Assembly: GCA_963528005.1 (NCBI GenBank) | Contig: CAURSM010000007.1 | Coordinates: 1-64,000 of the forward strand | Source of the DNA: Lacrimispora sp963528005 | GTDB lineage: Bacteria > Bacillota > Clostridia > Lachnospirales > Lachnospiraceae | DNA: 64,000 bases | Direction: 5' to 3' | In this document: one piece after another, positions 42,578 to 50,944 of the stretch | How the letters are laid out: each line of letters starts with the position of its first letter | Numbering within the stretch: position 1 is the first letter of the stretch | Made by a program: the position numbers and the translations under genes | The notes under the pieces: generated by a model | Told to the model about the DNA's origin: nothing | Database searches by the model: none | The model's input: the letters and a program-made list of their open reading frames with translations, nothing else

Positions 42578-44032
42578 ATGAAAAAGGCAATTTTTTTTGC
42601 ATTAACCATGTTTCTAATATTCTCAACCTTTGCAACACAAACGTATGCTTTGTCAGATTCACAAGGGGAAGCAATACAACGGTTGTTAGATGAAGCTTGC
42701 CGGAAATCAGGCGTGCCGGGAATGTCAGTTTCAATACTTAATAAGGATGAAGTGCTCTACTTTTCATCCGGATATGCCAATCGTGAGGAGAAAGAGTCAG
42801 CAAGTGAAGATACGCTGTATGAGTTGGCCTCTGTTAGCAAAGCATTTACCGGAATGGGCATTCTTTTGTTGGAAGAGAAGGGGCTGCTTTCCACTACGGA
42901 TACAATCCAAACATATTTACCTTGGTTTACATTAAAATATCAGGGAAAACCAGTTGATATGGAACGTCTTACATTGAACAACTTTCTTCATCATACCAGT
43001 GGACTAACAAACAGGAAGCATACGAAAGATATCCCAGAGGGCAATACACCAGATATGCTTCAAAAGACTGTGGAAATGCTGGTTGACACTGACTTATCAT
43101 TCCCACCCGGAAACCAGTATGACTATGGAACCGTTAATTATGACGTATTGGGACTGGTGATAGAGAAGGTGGCGGGGCAAAGCTATGAAGACTTTATGAA
43201 GGAACAGATATTTCAGCCATTAGGTCTTTATAATACCTATGTATATAAAGAGGAGGCTAAGGCTACGGGACATTTAGCCCAAGGCTATCGTTCTTCCCTT
43301 TTTATAACAACCCCATATCAAGCACCGGATTATGCTGGGAATAAGCCTGCAGGTTACATTATTTCCTGTACAAAAGATATGGCTCGTTGGATGGGCATAC
43401 AGATGGGGAATGTAAAAGACATACCTGAGATATACCAAACGGTTATCAAGAAATCTCATCAGGGCAATGCTTCCGTTCCCAAGGTGAAAGGCATGTATTA
43501 TGGGGCAGGTTGGTTGGTAAACACCGATCAGACCATCATAGAGCATTCCGGGGGAAATCCCAATTTCAGTACCCAGGTCTCCATGCTCCCAACGGAAGGG
43601 ACAGCCATTTGCCTCCTGACCAACGGCACTAACACCAATATCAACATGGTGAAAAACATAAAAGATATATTAGATGGCAATCTAACCCAATCATATAAAA
43701 TAAGCAGTACACAATGTTTGGATATTGTGTTGTCATCTCTTACGATTATATTTTGCTTATTGGCGGTCTTGTTGGTTTTTTTAGGATTGCGAAGAAATAA
43801 GACAATTGAGCGACGTACAATGACAAGGAAGCGGGCAATCGCGTCTACTATCTTATTAATTGCAACAATTGCCTTATGTTTAGTTTCAATGCTAGTTGTC
43901 TCTAATCGGTCAATCATACTTATTTGGCAAACGTATAGTATCCTTACCGCTTTAATCTCATCTGCGTTATTGACAGCAGTTGCCGCATGGTCTGTATACA
44001 CTCATCCGTATCAGGCATTGCCCAGAAAGTAA
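42578..44032 (+). CDS. Secreted/membrane class C beta-lactamase-like serine hydrolase
   Basis: 484 residues. Signal peptide about 1-27 (FFALTMFLIFSTFATQTYA). The PF00144 domain spans about 35-360: the nucleophile Ser in ASVSKAFTG near 92, YGTVNYDVLG near 188 where most relatives have YSN, and the EHSGG motif near 326. Three or four membrane segments follow (about 385-475). GTG at 42572 is in frame, but ATG 42578 follows ggag. More likely a peptidase or esterase than a true beta-lactamase. Ends in a strong terminator. Confidence 0.9.
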   Translation: MKKAIFFALTMFLIFSTFATQTYALSDSQGEAIQRLLDEACRKSGVPGMSVSILNKDEVLYFSSGYANREEKESASEDTLYELASVSKAFTGMGILLLEEKGLLSTTDTIQTYLPWFTLKYQGKPVDMERLTLNNFLHHTSGLTNRKHTKDIPEGNTPDMLQKTVEMLVDTDLSFPPGNQYDYGTVNYDVLGLVIEKVAGQSYEDFMKEQIFQPLGLYNTYVYKEEAKATGHLAQGYRSSLFITTPYQAPDYAGNKPAGYIISCTKDMARWMGIQMGNVKDIPEIYQTVIKKSHQGNASVPKVKGMYYGAGWLVNTDQTIIEHSGGNPNFSTQVSMLPTEGTAICLLTNGTNTNINMVKNIKDILDGNLTQSYKISSTQCLDIVLSSLTIIFCLLAVLLVFLGLRRNKTIERRTMTRKRAIASTILLIATIALCLVSMLVVSNRSIILIWQTYSILTALISSALLTAVAAWSVYTHPYQALPRK

Positions 44033-44061
44033 ACACCTTGAAAGCAATTAATTTCCAAAAA

Positions 44062-44112
44062 ATAAAACAGCCATAGGTTCATTTTTAAAAATGACCTGTG
44101 GCTGTTTTATTA
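44062..44112. terminator. Bidirectional terminator
   Basis: aataaaacagcca at the left and tggctgttttatt at the right form the stem, extended by aggt(t)catt/aatgacct. A and T runs on the two sides serve both convergent genes. Confidence 0.9.
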
Positions 44113-44166
44113 TATATAGGATATTTATTATAATAACAAAGCTAGTTTACTGATTGTCCTAAATTT

Positions 44167-45501
44167 TTAATTCAAAATTGTCTTCCATTTCCCAGTCCGA
44201 TACTGGTAATAAGAGATAATATAGTTTACCAGCCAACCAATAGGAACTGCGAACCAAACCATGGCAATACCAAATCGAGGCGCAAGGGTCACCGCCATAA
44301 CTACCCGGATGGTTAGGTTGGTGAAATTAGCTATGGTAAACATCTTCATATCAGCGGCACCGCGAAGCAGCCCGTCTGTACTCATCTTAAGCCCGATGAG
44401 AACAAAGAAGAAGCCCATAAATCTTAAATACCCAGTTCCAGTCTCGTAGGCAAGCTGAGTTCCGCCGCCTCCCAGGAACAACCGAACAATGGGGGTGTGA
44501 AATAGCTCTAAAATAATACAAGAAGATACCGCAAACAGGAAGATATATAAATTGGCGGCGTGATAACCTTTCCTTACCCGATCCGTTTTCCCGGCGCCCA
44601 GGTTCTGGGCGGTGTAGGAGGACATGGCGTTTCCGATGGCGGCCATTGGAACAACACAAAGGCTTTCAACCCGCATGGCAGAGGAAAATCCTGCTAACAC
44701 TTCGCTTCCAAAGCTGTTGACCACGGACTGAACCAGAAGCATACCAATGGCTACCGTAGACTGTTGAAGTATGGAAGGCAGTGCAACCTTGGACATCTCC
44801 GAAAGAGTCATAGGGTCAAATGTTTTTTGAAGATAAGAGGCGTATTTTTTAAACTCCCGATAGAGGAGCACGGCAGATAATAATACCGAAACACCCTGTG
44901 CAATAAAGGTTGCCCAGGCTGCGCCCGGTACTCCAAGTCCCAAGTGATAAACCATAAAGATAGCCAAAAGGATGTTAAGCAAAGAGGAAAATATAAGGAG
45001 ATACAAAGGAATTCTTGATTTTCCTATGGCATTAAATATGGCAGAAATCACATTATACATAAATAAAAAGGGAAGTCCCCAGAAATAAATATGAAGGTAG
45101 TCTGTAGCCATATCCAAAATGTTCTCAGGGGTATTTAAATAAGTCATAAAGCTTCTGCCAAAGATCAGGCCAATGGCAGCTAATAAAACGCTGAGGCAAA
45201 GAAAGGATAAGAGTGCCGTGGTGGCAGACTGCACCATCTTCTGATAATTTCTGGCTCCTAGATAGTGACCTGTGATAACTGCAGCTCCTACACCGCCTCC
45301 AATGGCAACGCAGATAAACACATTGGTAAAGGAATAGGAAGCGCCTATAGCGGCCAGGGCATCTTCGCTGACAAATCGGCCTACGATTACGGAATCGGCC
45401 ATGGTATAAAATTGCTGGAAGAAGTTGCCGATGATCATTGGTACGGTAAAAGCAGCCAGGGCTTTGGCAGGCTTATCATGTATTAAGTATTCTTTGTCCA
45501 T
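44167..45501 (-). CDS. MATE-family multidrug efflux transporter
   Basis: 444 residues with 12 predicted membrane segments in two homologous halves. The N-terminal half starts PAKALAAFTVPMIIGNFFQQFYTMADSVIVGRFV (in pieces PMIIGNFFQQ, DSVIVGRFV), a DinF/NorM-type signature; SSAMRVESLCVVPMAAIGNAMSSY near 258 is the second-half equivalent. Exports cationic drugs using Na+ or H+. It follows an ArsR-family gene by 22 bp, so it is probably that repressor's target. Confidence 0.95.
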   Translation of the reverse strand: MDKEYLIHDKPAKALAAFTVPMIIGNFFQQFYTMADSVIVGRFVSEDALAAIGASYSFTNVFICVAIGGGVGAAVITGHYLGARNYQKMVQSATTALLSFLCLSVLLAAIGLIFGRSFMTYLNTPENILDMATDYLHIYFWGLPFLFMYNVISAIFNAIGKSRIPLYLLIFSSLLNILLAIFMVYHLGLGVPGAAWATFIAQGVSVLLSAVLLYREFKKYASYLQKTFDPMTLSEMSKVALPSILQQSTVAIGMLLVQSVVNSFGSEVLAGFSSAMRVESLCVVPMAAIGNAMSSYTAQNLGAGKTDRVRKGYHAANLYIFLFAVSSCIILELFHTPIVRLFLGGGGTQLAYETGTGYLRFMGFFFVLIGLKMSTDGLLRGAADMKMFTIANFTNLTIRVVMAVTLAPRFGIAMVWFAVPIGWLVNYIISYYQYRTGKWKTILN

Positions 45502-45523
45502 TACATACTCCTAAGTTATATTT

Positions 45524-45850
45524 TTAATGCTTTTTTCCGCATTCGTATTCGCAGATGCATTCGGTTGCTTCTGCCTCCATATTGCTTTTTACAGCAAATT
45601 TTTGTGCGAATTGGTTGATCGTTTCTTTTACCAGATCAATGTTTACCAGATAATGCATATGGTAACCCATTTTCGTCCCTGTTATGACACCAGCTTTTTT
45701 TAATAGGTTCATCTGCTGCGACACCGCGGGTTCGCTGATTCCCAGTTTTTTTGATACGGCTCTGACGCAGTAGTGTCGTTCCATTAGAAGTTCTAGTATG
45801 CGGTATCTGGTGGGGTCTGTGATGAGATGAAGGATGGTTATAGGGTCCAT
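45524..45850 (-). CDS. ArsR-family winged-helix repressor with Cys-rich tail
   Basis: 108 residues. ITDPTRYRILELLMERHYCV and VSKKLGISEPAVSQQMNLLKKAGVI give the winged helix. The C-terminus carries ECICEYECGKKH (three cysteines and a histidine), plausible metal-sensing ligands; another cysteine lies at the first helix-turn. It probably represses itself and the MATE exporter from the long palindrome overlapping its promoter. An aaaggaac site precedes the ATG. Confidence 0.92.
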   Translation of the reverse strand: MDPITILHLITDPTRYRILELLMERHYCVRAVSKKLGISEPAVSQQMNLLKKAGVITGTKMGYHMHYLVNIDLVKETINQFAQKFAVKSNMEAEATECICEYECGKKH

Positions 45851-45887
45851 AAGGGTTCCTTTCTGTTCTTTATCTAGAATAAAGAAG

Positions 45888-45944
45888 ATTAATCTGATTA
45901 AGAATGTGCTTAATTAGATTAATCCTCTTAATAGGGTTTGTCAA
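45888..45944 (-). promoter_or_regulatory. ArsR-MATE promoter with a 36-bp operator
   Basis: attaatctgattaag (45888-45902), a 6-bp centre and cttaattagattaat (45909-45923) are inverted repeats with one mismatch. On the minus strand TTGACA (45944-45939), a 17-bp spacer and TAATCT (45921-45916) form the promoter, so the palindrome covers the -10 and start site. Strong evidence for autoregulation. Confidence 0.85.
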
Positions 45945-46214
45945 GCTTGTTTTACAGAAGATACCATAAGCTGTAAGTTCTTATAGGAAGAAGAGCTTCC
46001 ATAATAATCAGAAAAAGAATCCTGAACTGCCATATTTCTTTCTGCAAGAATGGTTTTGATTTCTTCTAATGAATATAGACGGGTTGGGTCCCTTAGATGA
46101 TTTCAGGTGATCGATGATAAAATTCACCTGTCTCCCTGTATCCTCCACCCAGGATTGATGTTTGATATCAAGACTCCAACTATGTTTGTACCAATCTGAT
46201 TCTTTTGCTATCAT
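45941..46214 (-). pseudogene. Class I SAM-dependent methyltransferase relic with internal deletion
   Basis: The N-terminus (MIAKESDWYKHSW, then SWVEDTGRQVNFIIDHLK) matches the start of a common clostridial methyltransferase family in which the SAM-binding ILDLACGFGRHS should follow. Instead a different frame continues at once with DPTRLYSLEEIKTILAERN and runs to a stop at 45941, which looks like the family's C-terminal region. The middle (about 150-200 residues) is gone and the two parts are out of frame. The intact frame of 68 codons ends at 46008. The stop of the relic lies in the -35 box of the arsR-type promoter. Confidence 0.75.
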
Positions 46215-46440
46215 TATTATTTCCTTTCATTATGGATCGCCGGCATAATTAGTATACAAAAATTTACGAAAAATAGTAGACTTATAATTTTGAATATGAT
46301 ATGATTTTGAAAAGAGTGCGGATAGAAATATAAAATTGATTTAGTGCACATTGCACAAAAAAGTGATAAGAAATTGAATGAGTTTGCATATAGATTTCTA
46401 AAATTATTCGTGTTATACTACGTTTAGAAAATAGAAGTGT

Positions 46441-46529
46441 AGTTTGTGACTGGTCAGGCAGGCAAGGTCTACAGGGTTGTAATCACGTATCTGTATTATA
46501 CGGTGGTACTCTGTGCTTGTCTTTTTTTT
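46441..46529 (+). promoter_or_regulatory. RAT antiterminator site and terminator before licT
   Basis: gtttgtgactggtcaggc and aggcaaggtct (46441-46470) resemble the ribonucleic antiterminator bound by LicT/BglG proteins. Its 3' part, ggcaag plus acag, pairs with ctgt and cttgtc (about 46511-46521) ahead of eight Ts, forming an overlapping terminator. It suggests autoregulation of the antiterminator. A palindrome gtgca-cat-tgcac (46344-46356) lies upstream; the remainder of 46215-46440 shows no gene. Confidence 0.75.
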
Positions 46530-46548
46530 GTTCTATTTGAAGGGGATT

Positions 46549-47388
46549 ATGAAGATTGAGAAAGTACTGAATAACAACATGGTATTAACGTTTAATACTG
46601 AGGGAAAAGAAGTAATTCTAAAAGGAAAATCCATTGGCTTTGGTAGAAAAAAAGGCGATGAAGTGGATCGTAAACTGGTGGAACGTATCTTTGTTCAGAA
46701 TGATAAAAAGGATGCCAGACACTTTGAAGAATATTTTGCAAAGCTACCCCAAGAATATTGGGATATTAGTGAGCAGACGGTTGATTATGCAAAAAGTGAA
46801 TTTGGCATACAGCTTAACGAACGAACCATTCTTACGATATGCGATCACATTGCAGGTGCGGTTGACCGTTACCGGGAAGGGGTTATTCTTCGCAACGCTA
46901 TGGTCTGGGAGGGAAAGAGGTTTTATCCCAATGAGTTTAAGGTTGGACAATATACGGTTGAATTGATTAAAAAAAGGCTGGATATCTCTATGGAAGAGGA
47001 TGAAGCCATGTTTTTGGCATTTCATTTCGTCTATGGACAGTTAAATAAAAAAGAGCCGGAAAACCTTGAACTGATTACCAAAATCATACGGGATATCATT
47101 GAGATTGTAGAGGCTTCTTTTCAGATTAAGCTTAACACAGAATCTTGGGACTACAGGCGGTTTGTAACACACATTCGATTTTTCGCACAGCGTATGCTGC
47201 AAAATAAGCAGTATGAGACTACCGATGAGGATTGGTTTCATCTGTTAAAGGAAAAGTACCCTAATTCCTATAATTGCATTGTAAAGATAGCCAATTACGT
47301 TCATGACCGGTATTACTATGAAGTAGACCGGGAAGAGATGATGTATTTGATGATTCATATAGAAAAAGTAACAAGAGATGTAAATTAA
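46549..47388 (+). CDS. licT: BglG/LicT-family transcriptional antiterminator
   Basis: 279 residues: the CAT RNA-binding domain at about 1-55 (KIEKVLNNNMVLTFN and GKSIGFGRKKGD), PRD1 at about 65-170 and PRD2 at about 175-279, each with conserved phospho-histidines (CDHIAGAVDRY near 105, FAFHF-type AFHFVYGQ near 158, VTHIRFFAQRM near 205, MIHIEKV near 270). It is regulated by HPr and EII phosphorylation. ATG 46549 follows gaagggg; the longer frame from 46513 is terminator sequence. Controls the downstream beta-glucoside operon. Confidence 0.94.
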   Translation: MKIEKVLNNNMVLTFNTEGKEVILKGKSIGFGRKKGDEVDRKLVERIFVQNDKKDARHFEEYFAKLPQEYWDISEQTVDYAKSEFGIQLNERTILTICDHIAGAVDRYREGVILRNAMVWEGKRFYPNEFKVGQYTVELIKKRLDISMEEDEAMFLAFHFVYGQLNKKEPENLELITKIIRDIIEIVEASFQIKLNTESWDYRRFVTHIRFFAQRMLQNKQYETTDEDWFHLLKEKYPNSYNCIVKIANYVHDRYYYEVDREEMMYLMIHIEKVTRDVN

Positions 47389-47399
47389 AACTGAGAGTT

Positions 47400-47497
47400 G
47401 GGATTGTTACCAGACAAAATACGGTCTGGGCAGGACCCTGCATAATAGTAGGCTGCAAGTAAGATTGCAGGCTGCTTGATGCAGGGTTCTTTTTTAT
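47400..47497 (+). promoter_or_regulatory. RAT antiterminator site and terminator before the beta-glucoside operon
   Basis: gggattgttaccagac ... ggtctgggcaggaccc (47400-47437) closely matches the LicT RAT consensus (GGATTGTTAC ... GGCAGG.CC). The terminator arms accctgca (47435-47442) and tgcagggt (47480-47487) end in a T run and overlap the RAT 3' end, so RNA-bound LicT would block termination. Confidence 0.88.
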
Positions 47498-47593
47498 TCA
47501 CTATTCATTGAATGCAAAGACAGCCCACGTATGGGCAGATGTCTTTTCAGATAGACTATCATAAATCTACCTTGTTTGAAGGAGGAATAAATT

Positions 47594-49465
47594 ATGGCAT
47601 TTAATCATGCAAAGACCGCAGAAACCGTTTTAGAAAAAGTTGGCGGCGAGAAAAACGTAGTAGGGCTTACCCACTGTATGACACGTTTAAGATTCGTTTT
47701 AAAGGATGGAAACACTCCAAAGGATGCAGAAATTGAAAAGATTCCTGGTGTTATAAGAGTAATCCGTCAGGGTGGTCAGTATCAGGTTGTTATTGGAAAT
47801 GAAGTTTCCAATGTTTATAATGAGCTGTTAAAGCTCGGAAAATTTGAAGAGTCTACGGGCAACGGACAAGGAGATGGGACAAAGGAGAATTTATTCTCAC
47901 GTCTTTCTGGCTTCATTGCCGGTTGTATGACACCTCTTCTTCCTGCCATGCTTGGTTGTGGTATGATTAAGGTGGTTTTAACCCTTCTTACCACATTTAA
48001 TCTGGTGGATTCCGCTAGCAGTACCTATATTGCTTTAGAAGCGGCTGGTGATGCCTTCTTCTACTTCATGCCTATTTTACTGGCTATGACAACCGCGAAA
48101 CGCCTTGGTTCCAATATTTACCTTGCTATGGTTATGGCTGCTTTCCTGCTTCATCCAAAGTTAGGAGCTTTACTTGCAGAGGGAAGCACCACATATTTTG
48201 GCCTTCCTGTAACCTCAGCTAACTATGCATCTTCCGTATTGCCAGTCCTTCTTATGGTTCCGCTGATGGGCTATATTGAGCGGTTTGCAGAAAAGATTTG
48301 CCCTAGCTTGGTAAAAGTATTCTTAAAGCCCCTCATTGTAATATTTGTTTCAATTCCATTGGCACTAGTCGTTGTAGGTCCACTTGGTAGTATCCTTGGT
48401 AATTATCTGGCAGCCGGAGTTAATCTTTTATATACCAACGTAGGTTGGCTCGCTATCATGCTCCTCTCTGCTGCAATGCCTTTTATTGTTATGACAGGTA
48501 TGCACTATGCTCTTCTTCCGATTGCTACGATCGGTTTAGCAAGCCTTGGCTTTGATGCCGTTTTAATTATCACCATGTTCTGTTCTAACTTAGCACAGGG
48601 TGCGGCATCTATCGCTGTTGCAGTTAAAAATAAAGACAAAAATGTAAAGTCTGCCGCATCGGCAGCAGGTATCTCAGCCATTGTAGCCGGAGTAACAGAA
48701 CCAGCGATGTATGGTGTAACACTGAAATATAAAACTCCAATGATCGCCAGTGTAATCGGTGCGGGCGTTGCAGGACTTTACGCCGGCATCACTCACCTGG
48801 TAGCATACTCCATGGGTGGATCTCCATCCTCTTTATCCATTATTCAGATGATTGGTGGAGACAGTTTTAAGAATATGACCAACGGTATTGTCACTCTTTT
48901 AATTTCTCTTATCGTTACCTTTGTAATGACAATGATTCTTTATAAACCTGAGGTAGTGGAAGAAGATTCCCCAGCAGTCTCAGAGCCAGTGGAAGAGAAA
49001 AGACCTTTGGTAGAAACCATTGAGTTATCCAGTCCTGTTTCAGGAACAGTCATTCCTCTGTCACAGGTTGAGGATGCAGTATTCTCTGGTGGAATTCTTG
49101 GAGAGGGAGTTGCAATCATTCCGGAAGAAGGAAAAGTATTTGCCCCAGTTGATGGAACCATTAGCGCAATCACCGATACAAAACATGCGGTAGGAATGAC
49201 GAGCAATGATGGAGTGGAAATTTTAATACACGTAGGACTTGATACCGTACAGTTAGGCGGAGAGGGCTTCGTTCTTCACTGCAAAACCGGAGATAAGGTA
49301 AAAAAAGGCGCTCTTATTTTGGAATTTGATATGCAAAAGATCAAAGAAGCTGGATTTCCTTTAACAACTCCAGTCCTAGTTTCTAATATGAATCAATTTG
49401 TTAGCTTAAAAGCCAGCGAAAAAACCCAGGTGAAGGCTGGAGAAACACTGATAACTGTTGTTTAA
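47594..49465 (+). CDS. bglP: PTS beta-glucoside transporter subunit EIIBCA
   Basis: 623 residues in B-C-A order. EIIB about 1-85 with phospho-Cys28 in THCMTRLRF; EIIC about 100-455 with ten or so membrane segments; EIIA (glucose type) about 480-623 with SPVSGTVIPLSQVEDAVFSGG and the phospho-His near 546 in ILIHVGLDT. Takes up aryl-beta-glucosides or cellobiose-like sugars as 6-phosphates. A gaaggagg site precedes the ATG. Downstream of a RAT element and followed 18 bp later by the phospho-glucosidase. Confidence 0.95.
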   Translation: MAFNHAKTAETVLEKVGGEKNVVGLTHCMTRLRFVLKDGNTPKDAEIEKIPGVIRVIRQGGQYQVVIGNEVSNVYNELLKLGKFEESTGNGQGDGTKENLFSRLSGFIAGCMTPLLPAMLGCGMIKVVLTLLTTFNLVDSASSTYIALEAAGDAFFYFMPILLAMTTAKRLGSNIYLAMVMAAFLLHPKLGALLAEGSTTYFGLPVTSANYASSVLPVLLMVPLMGYIERFAEKICPSLVKVFLKPLIVIFVSIPLALVVVGPLGSILGNYLAAGVNLLYTNVGWLAIMLLSAAMPFIVMTGMHYALLPIATIGLASLGFDAVLIITMFCSNLAQGAASIAVAVKNKDKNVKSAASAAGISAIVAGVTEPAMYGVTLKYKTPMIASVIGAGVAGLYAGITHLVAYSMGGSPSSLSIIQMIGGDSFKNMTNGIVTLLISLIVTFVMTMILYKPEVVEEDSPAVSEPVEEKRPLVETIELSSPVSGTVIPLSQVEDAVFSGGILGEGVAIIPEEGKVFAPVDGTISAITDTKHAVGMTSNDGVEILIHVGLDTVQLGGEGFVLHCKTGDKVKKGALILEFDMQKIKEAGFPLTTPVLVSNMNQFVSLKASEKTQVKAGETLITVV

Positions 49466-49483
49466 TTTTGAAAGAGGTGTGAT

Positions 49484-50923
49484 ATGTCTGTATTTAATGA
49501 AAACTTTTTATGGGGAGGCGCAGTTGCTGCCAATCAGTGCGAAGGCGCTTGGGATGTAGATGGAAAAGGAATCTCTACTTCTGATGTTTGTACCGGAGGT
49601 TCTCATGCAAAATCCAAACGGATCACCAGAACCATAGAGCCTGATACCTTTTATCCAAGTCAGGAAGCCATTGATTTTTATCATCACTACAAAGAAGATA
49701 TTGCTTTATTTGCAGAGATGGGATTTAAGGTGTTCCGTTTTTCCATTGCTTGGACCAGAATTTTCCCAACCGGAATGGAAGCGGAGCCAAATGAAGCAGG
49801 GCTTGAATTTTATGACCGTGTGATTGAGGAGTGTTTAAGCAAGAACATTGAACCTCTCATTACAATCTCACACTATGAGATGCCATTCGCTCTTACAGAA
49901 AAATACAACGGCTGGTCTTCCAGAGAGTGTATTGATCTGTATGTAAGGTATGCAAAGACTTTATTTAGCCGTTATAAAGGAAAGGTGAAATACTGGCTGA
50001 CCTTTAACGAAATTAATGCAGGAACCATGCCAATGGGCAATTTCCTCTCTCTTGGAATCTTAAATGAAGGAACAACGGATTTCACCAATCAGGTTGATGT
50101 TCCAAACCTTCGTTTCCAGGGACTCCACCATCAGTTTGTTGCCAGTGCACTGGCAGTAAAGGCGGGTCATGAGATTGATCCTGAGACAAAAATTGGATGT
50201 ATGATTGCTTACATGACCACCTATCCATTAACCTGCAATCCGGATGATATTATAAAGGCGCAGAAACAGAACCAGATTGCAAATTTATTATGCAGTGATG
50301 TTCAGGTTCGAGGAGAGTATCCTCACTTTATGAAACGCTACTTTAAGGAGCAAAACATTGAGGTAGCTATGAAGCCTGGGGATGCTGAGATTTTAAAAGA
50401 GGGCTGTGTGGATTTCTATACCTTCAGCTACTATATGTCAAACTGTGCGACTGCTTCTAAAGAAGTTGGAGAGACCTCTGGTAACATTATGGGAGGAGCA
50501 AAAAATCCTTACCTGGAATCAAGTGACTGGGGCTGGCAGATTGATCCTAAGGGACTTCGTTATACGTTAAATGAGATTTACGGACGTTATCAAATTCCTC
50601 TTATGGTGGTGGAAAATGGTCTGGGGGCTTACGACAAGATTGAGGAAGACGGAACCATTCAGGATGAGTACCGCATTGACTATTTAAGAAAACACATCCA
50701 GCAGATGGAAGAGGCAGTGGCTGACGGTGTGGATTTAATGGGTTACACTCCATGGGGATGCATCGATTTGGTCAGCGCATCCACCGGAGAGATGGCAAAG
50801 CGCTATGGCTTCATCTACGTGGAGAAATACGATGATGGAAGCGGTGATTTATCCAGAAGAAAGAAAAAGTCATTTGACTGGTATCAAAAAGTAATTGAAA
50901 CCAATGGAGAAGTGTTAGATTAA
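49484..50923 (+). CDS. 6-phospho-beta-glucosidase, glycoside hydrolase family 1
   Basis: 479 residues. FLWGGAVAANQCEGAW at the start, the acid/base Glu in TFNEIN near 175, and the nucleophile Glu in VVENGLG near 378 are GH1 hallmarks. A KKSFDWYQKVI-type C-terminus with upstream RKK residues is usual for enzymes that bind the 6-phosphate. Hydrolyses the phosphorylated glucoside delivered by the EIIBCA next door. An aaagaggtg site precedes the ATG. Confidence 0.96.
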   Translation: MSVFNENFLWGGAVAANQCEGAWDVDGKGISTSDVCTGGSHAKSKRITRTIEPDTFYPSQEAIDFYHHYKEDIALFAEMGFKVFRFSIAWTRIFPTGMEAEPNEAGLEFYDRVIEECLSKNIEPLITISHYEMPFALTEKYNGWSSRECIDLYVRYAKTLFSRYKGKVKYWLTFNEINAGTMPMGNFLSLGILNEGTTDFTNQVDVPNLRFQGLHHQFVASALAVKAGHEIDPETKIGCMIAYMTTYPLTCNPDDIIKAQKQNQIANLLCSDVQVRGEYPHFMKRYFKEQNIEVAMKPGDAEILKEGCVDFYTFSYYMSNCATASKEVGETSGNIMGGAKNPYLESSDWGWQIDPKGLRYTLNEIYGRYQIPLMVVENGLGAYDKIEEDGTIQDEYRIDYLRKHIQQMEEAVADGVDLMGYTPWGCIDLVSASTGEMAKRYGFIYVEKYDDGSGDLSRRKKKSFDWYQKVIETNGEVLD

Positions 50924-50944
50924 GTTTTACGGGGAGTTTCATAT

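Noticed and set aside
46513..46548. Longer start for licT
   Set aside because: The extra codons are the terminator stem and T run; ATG 46549 follows gaagggg.
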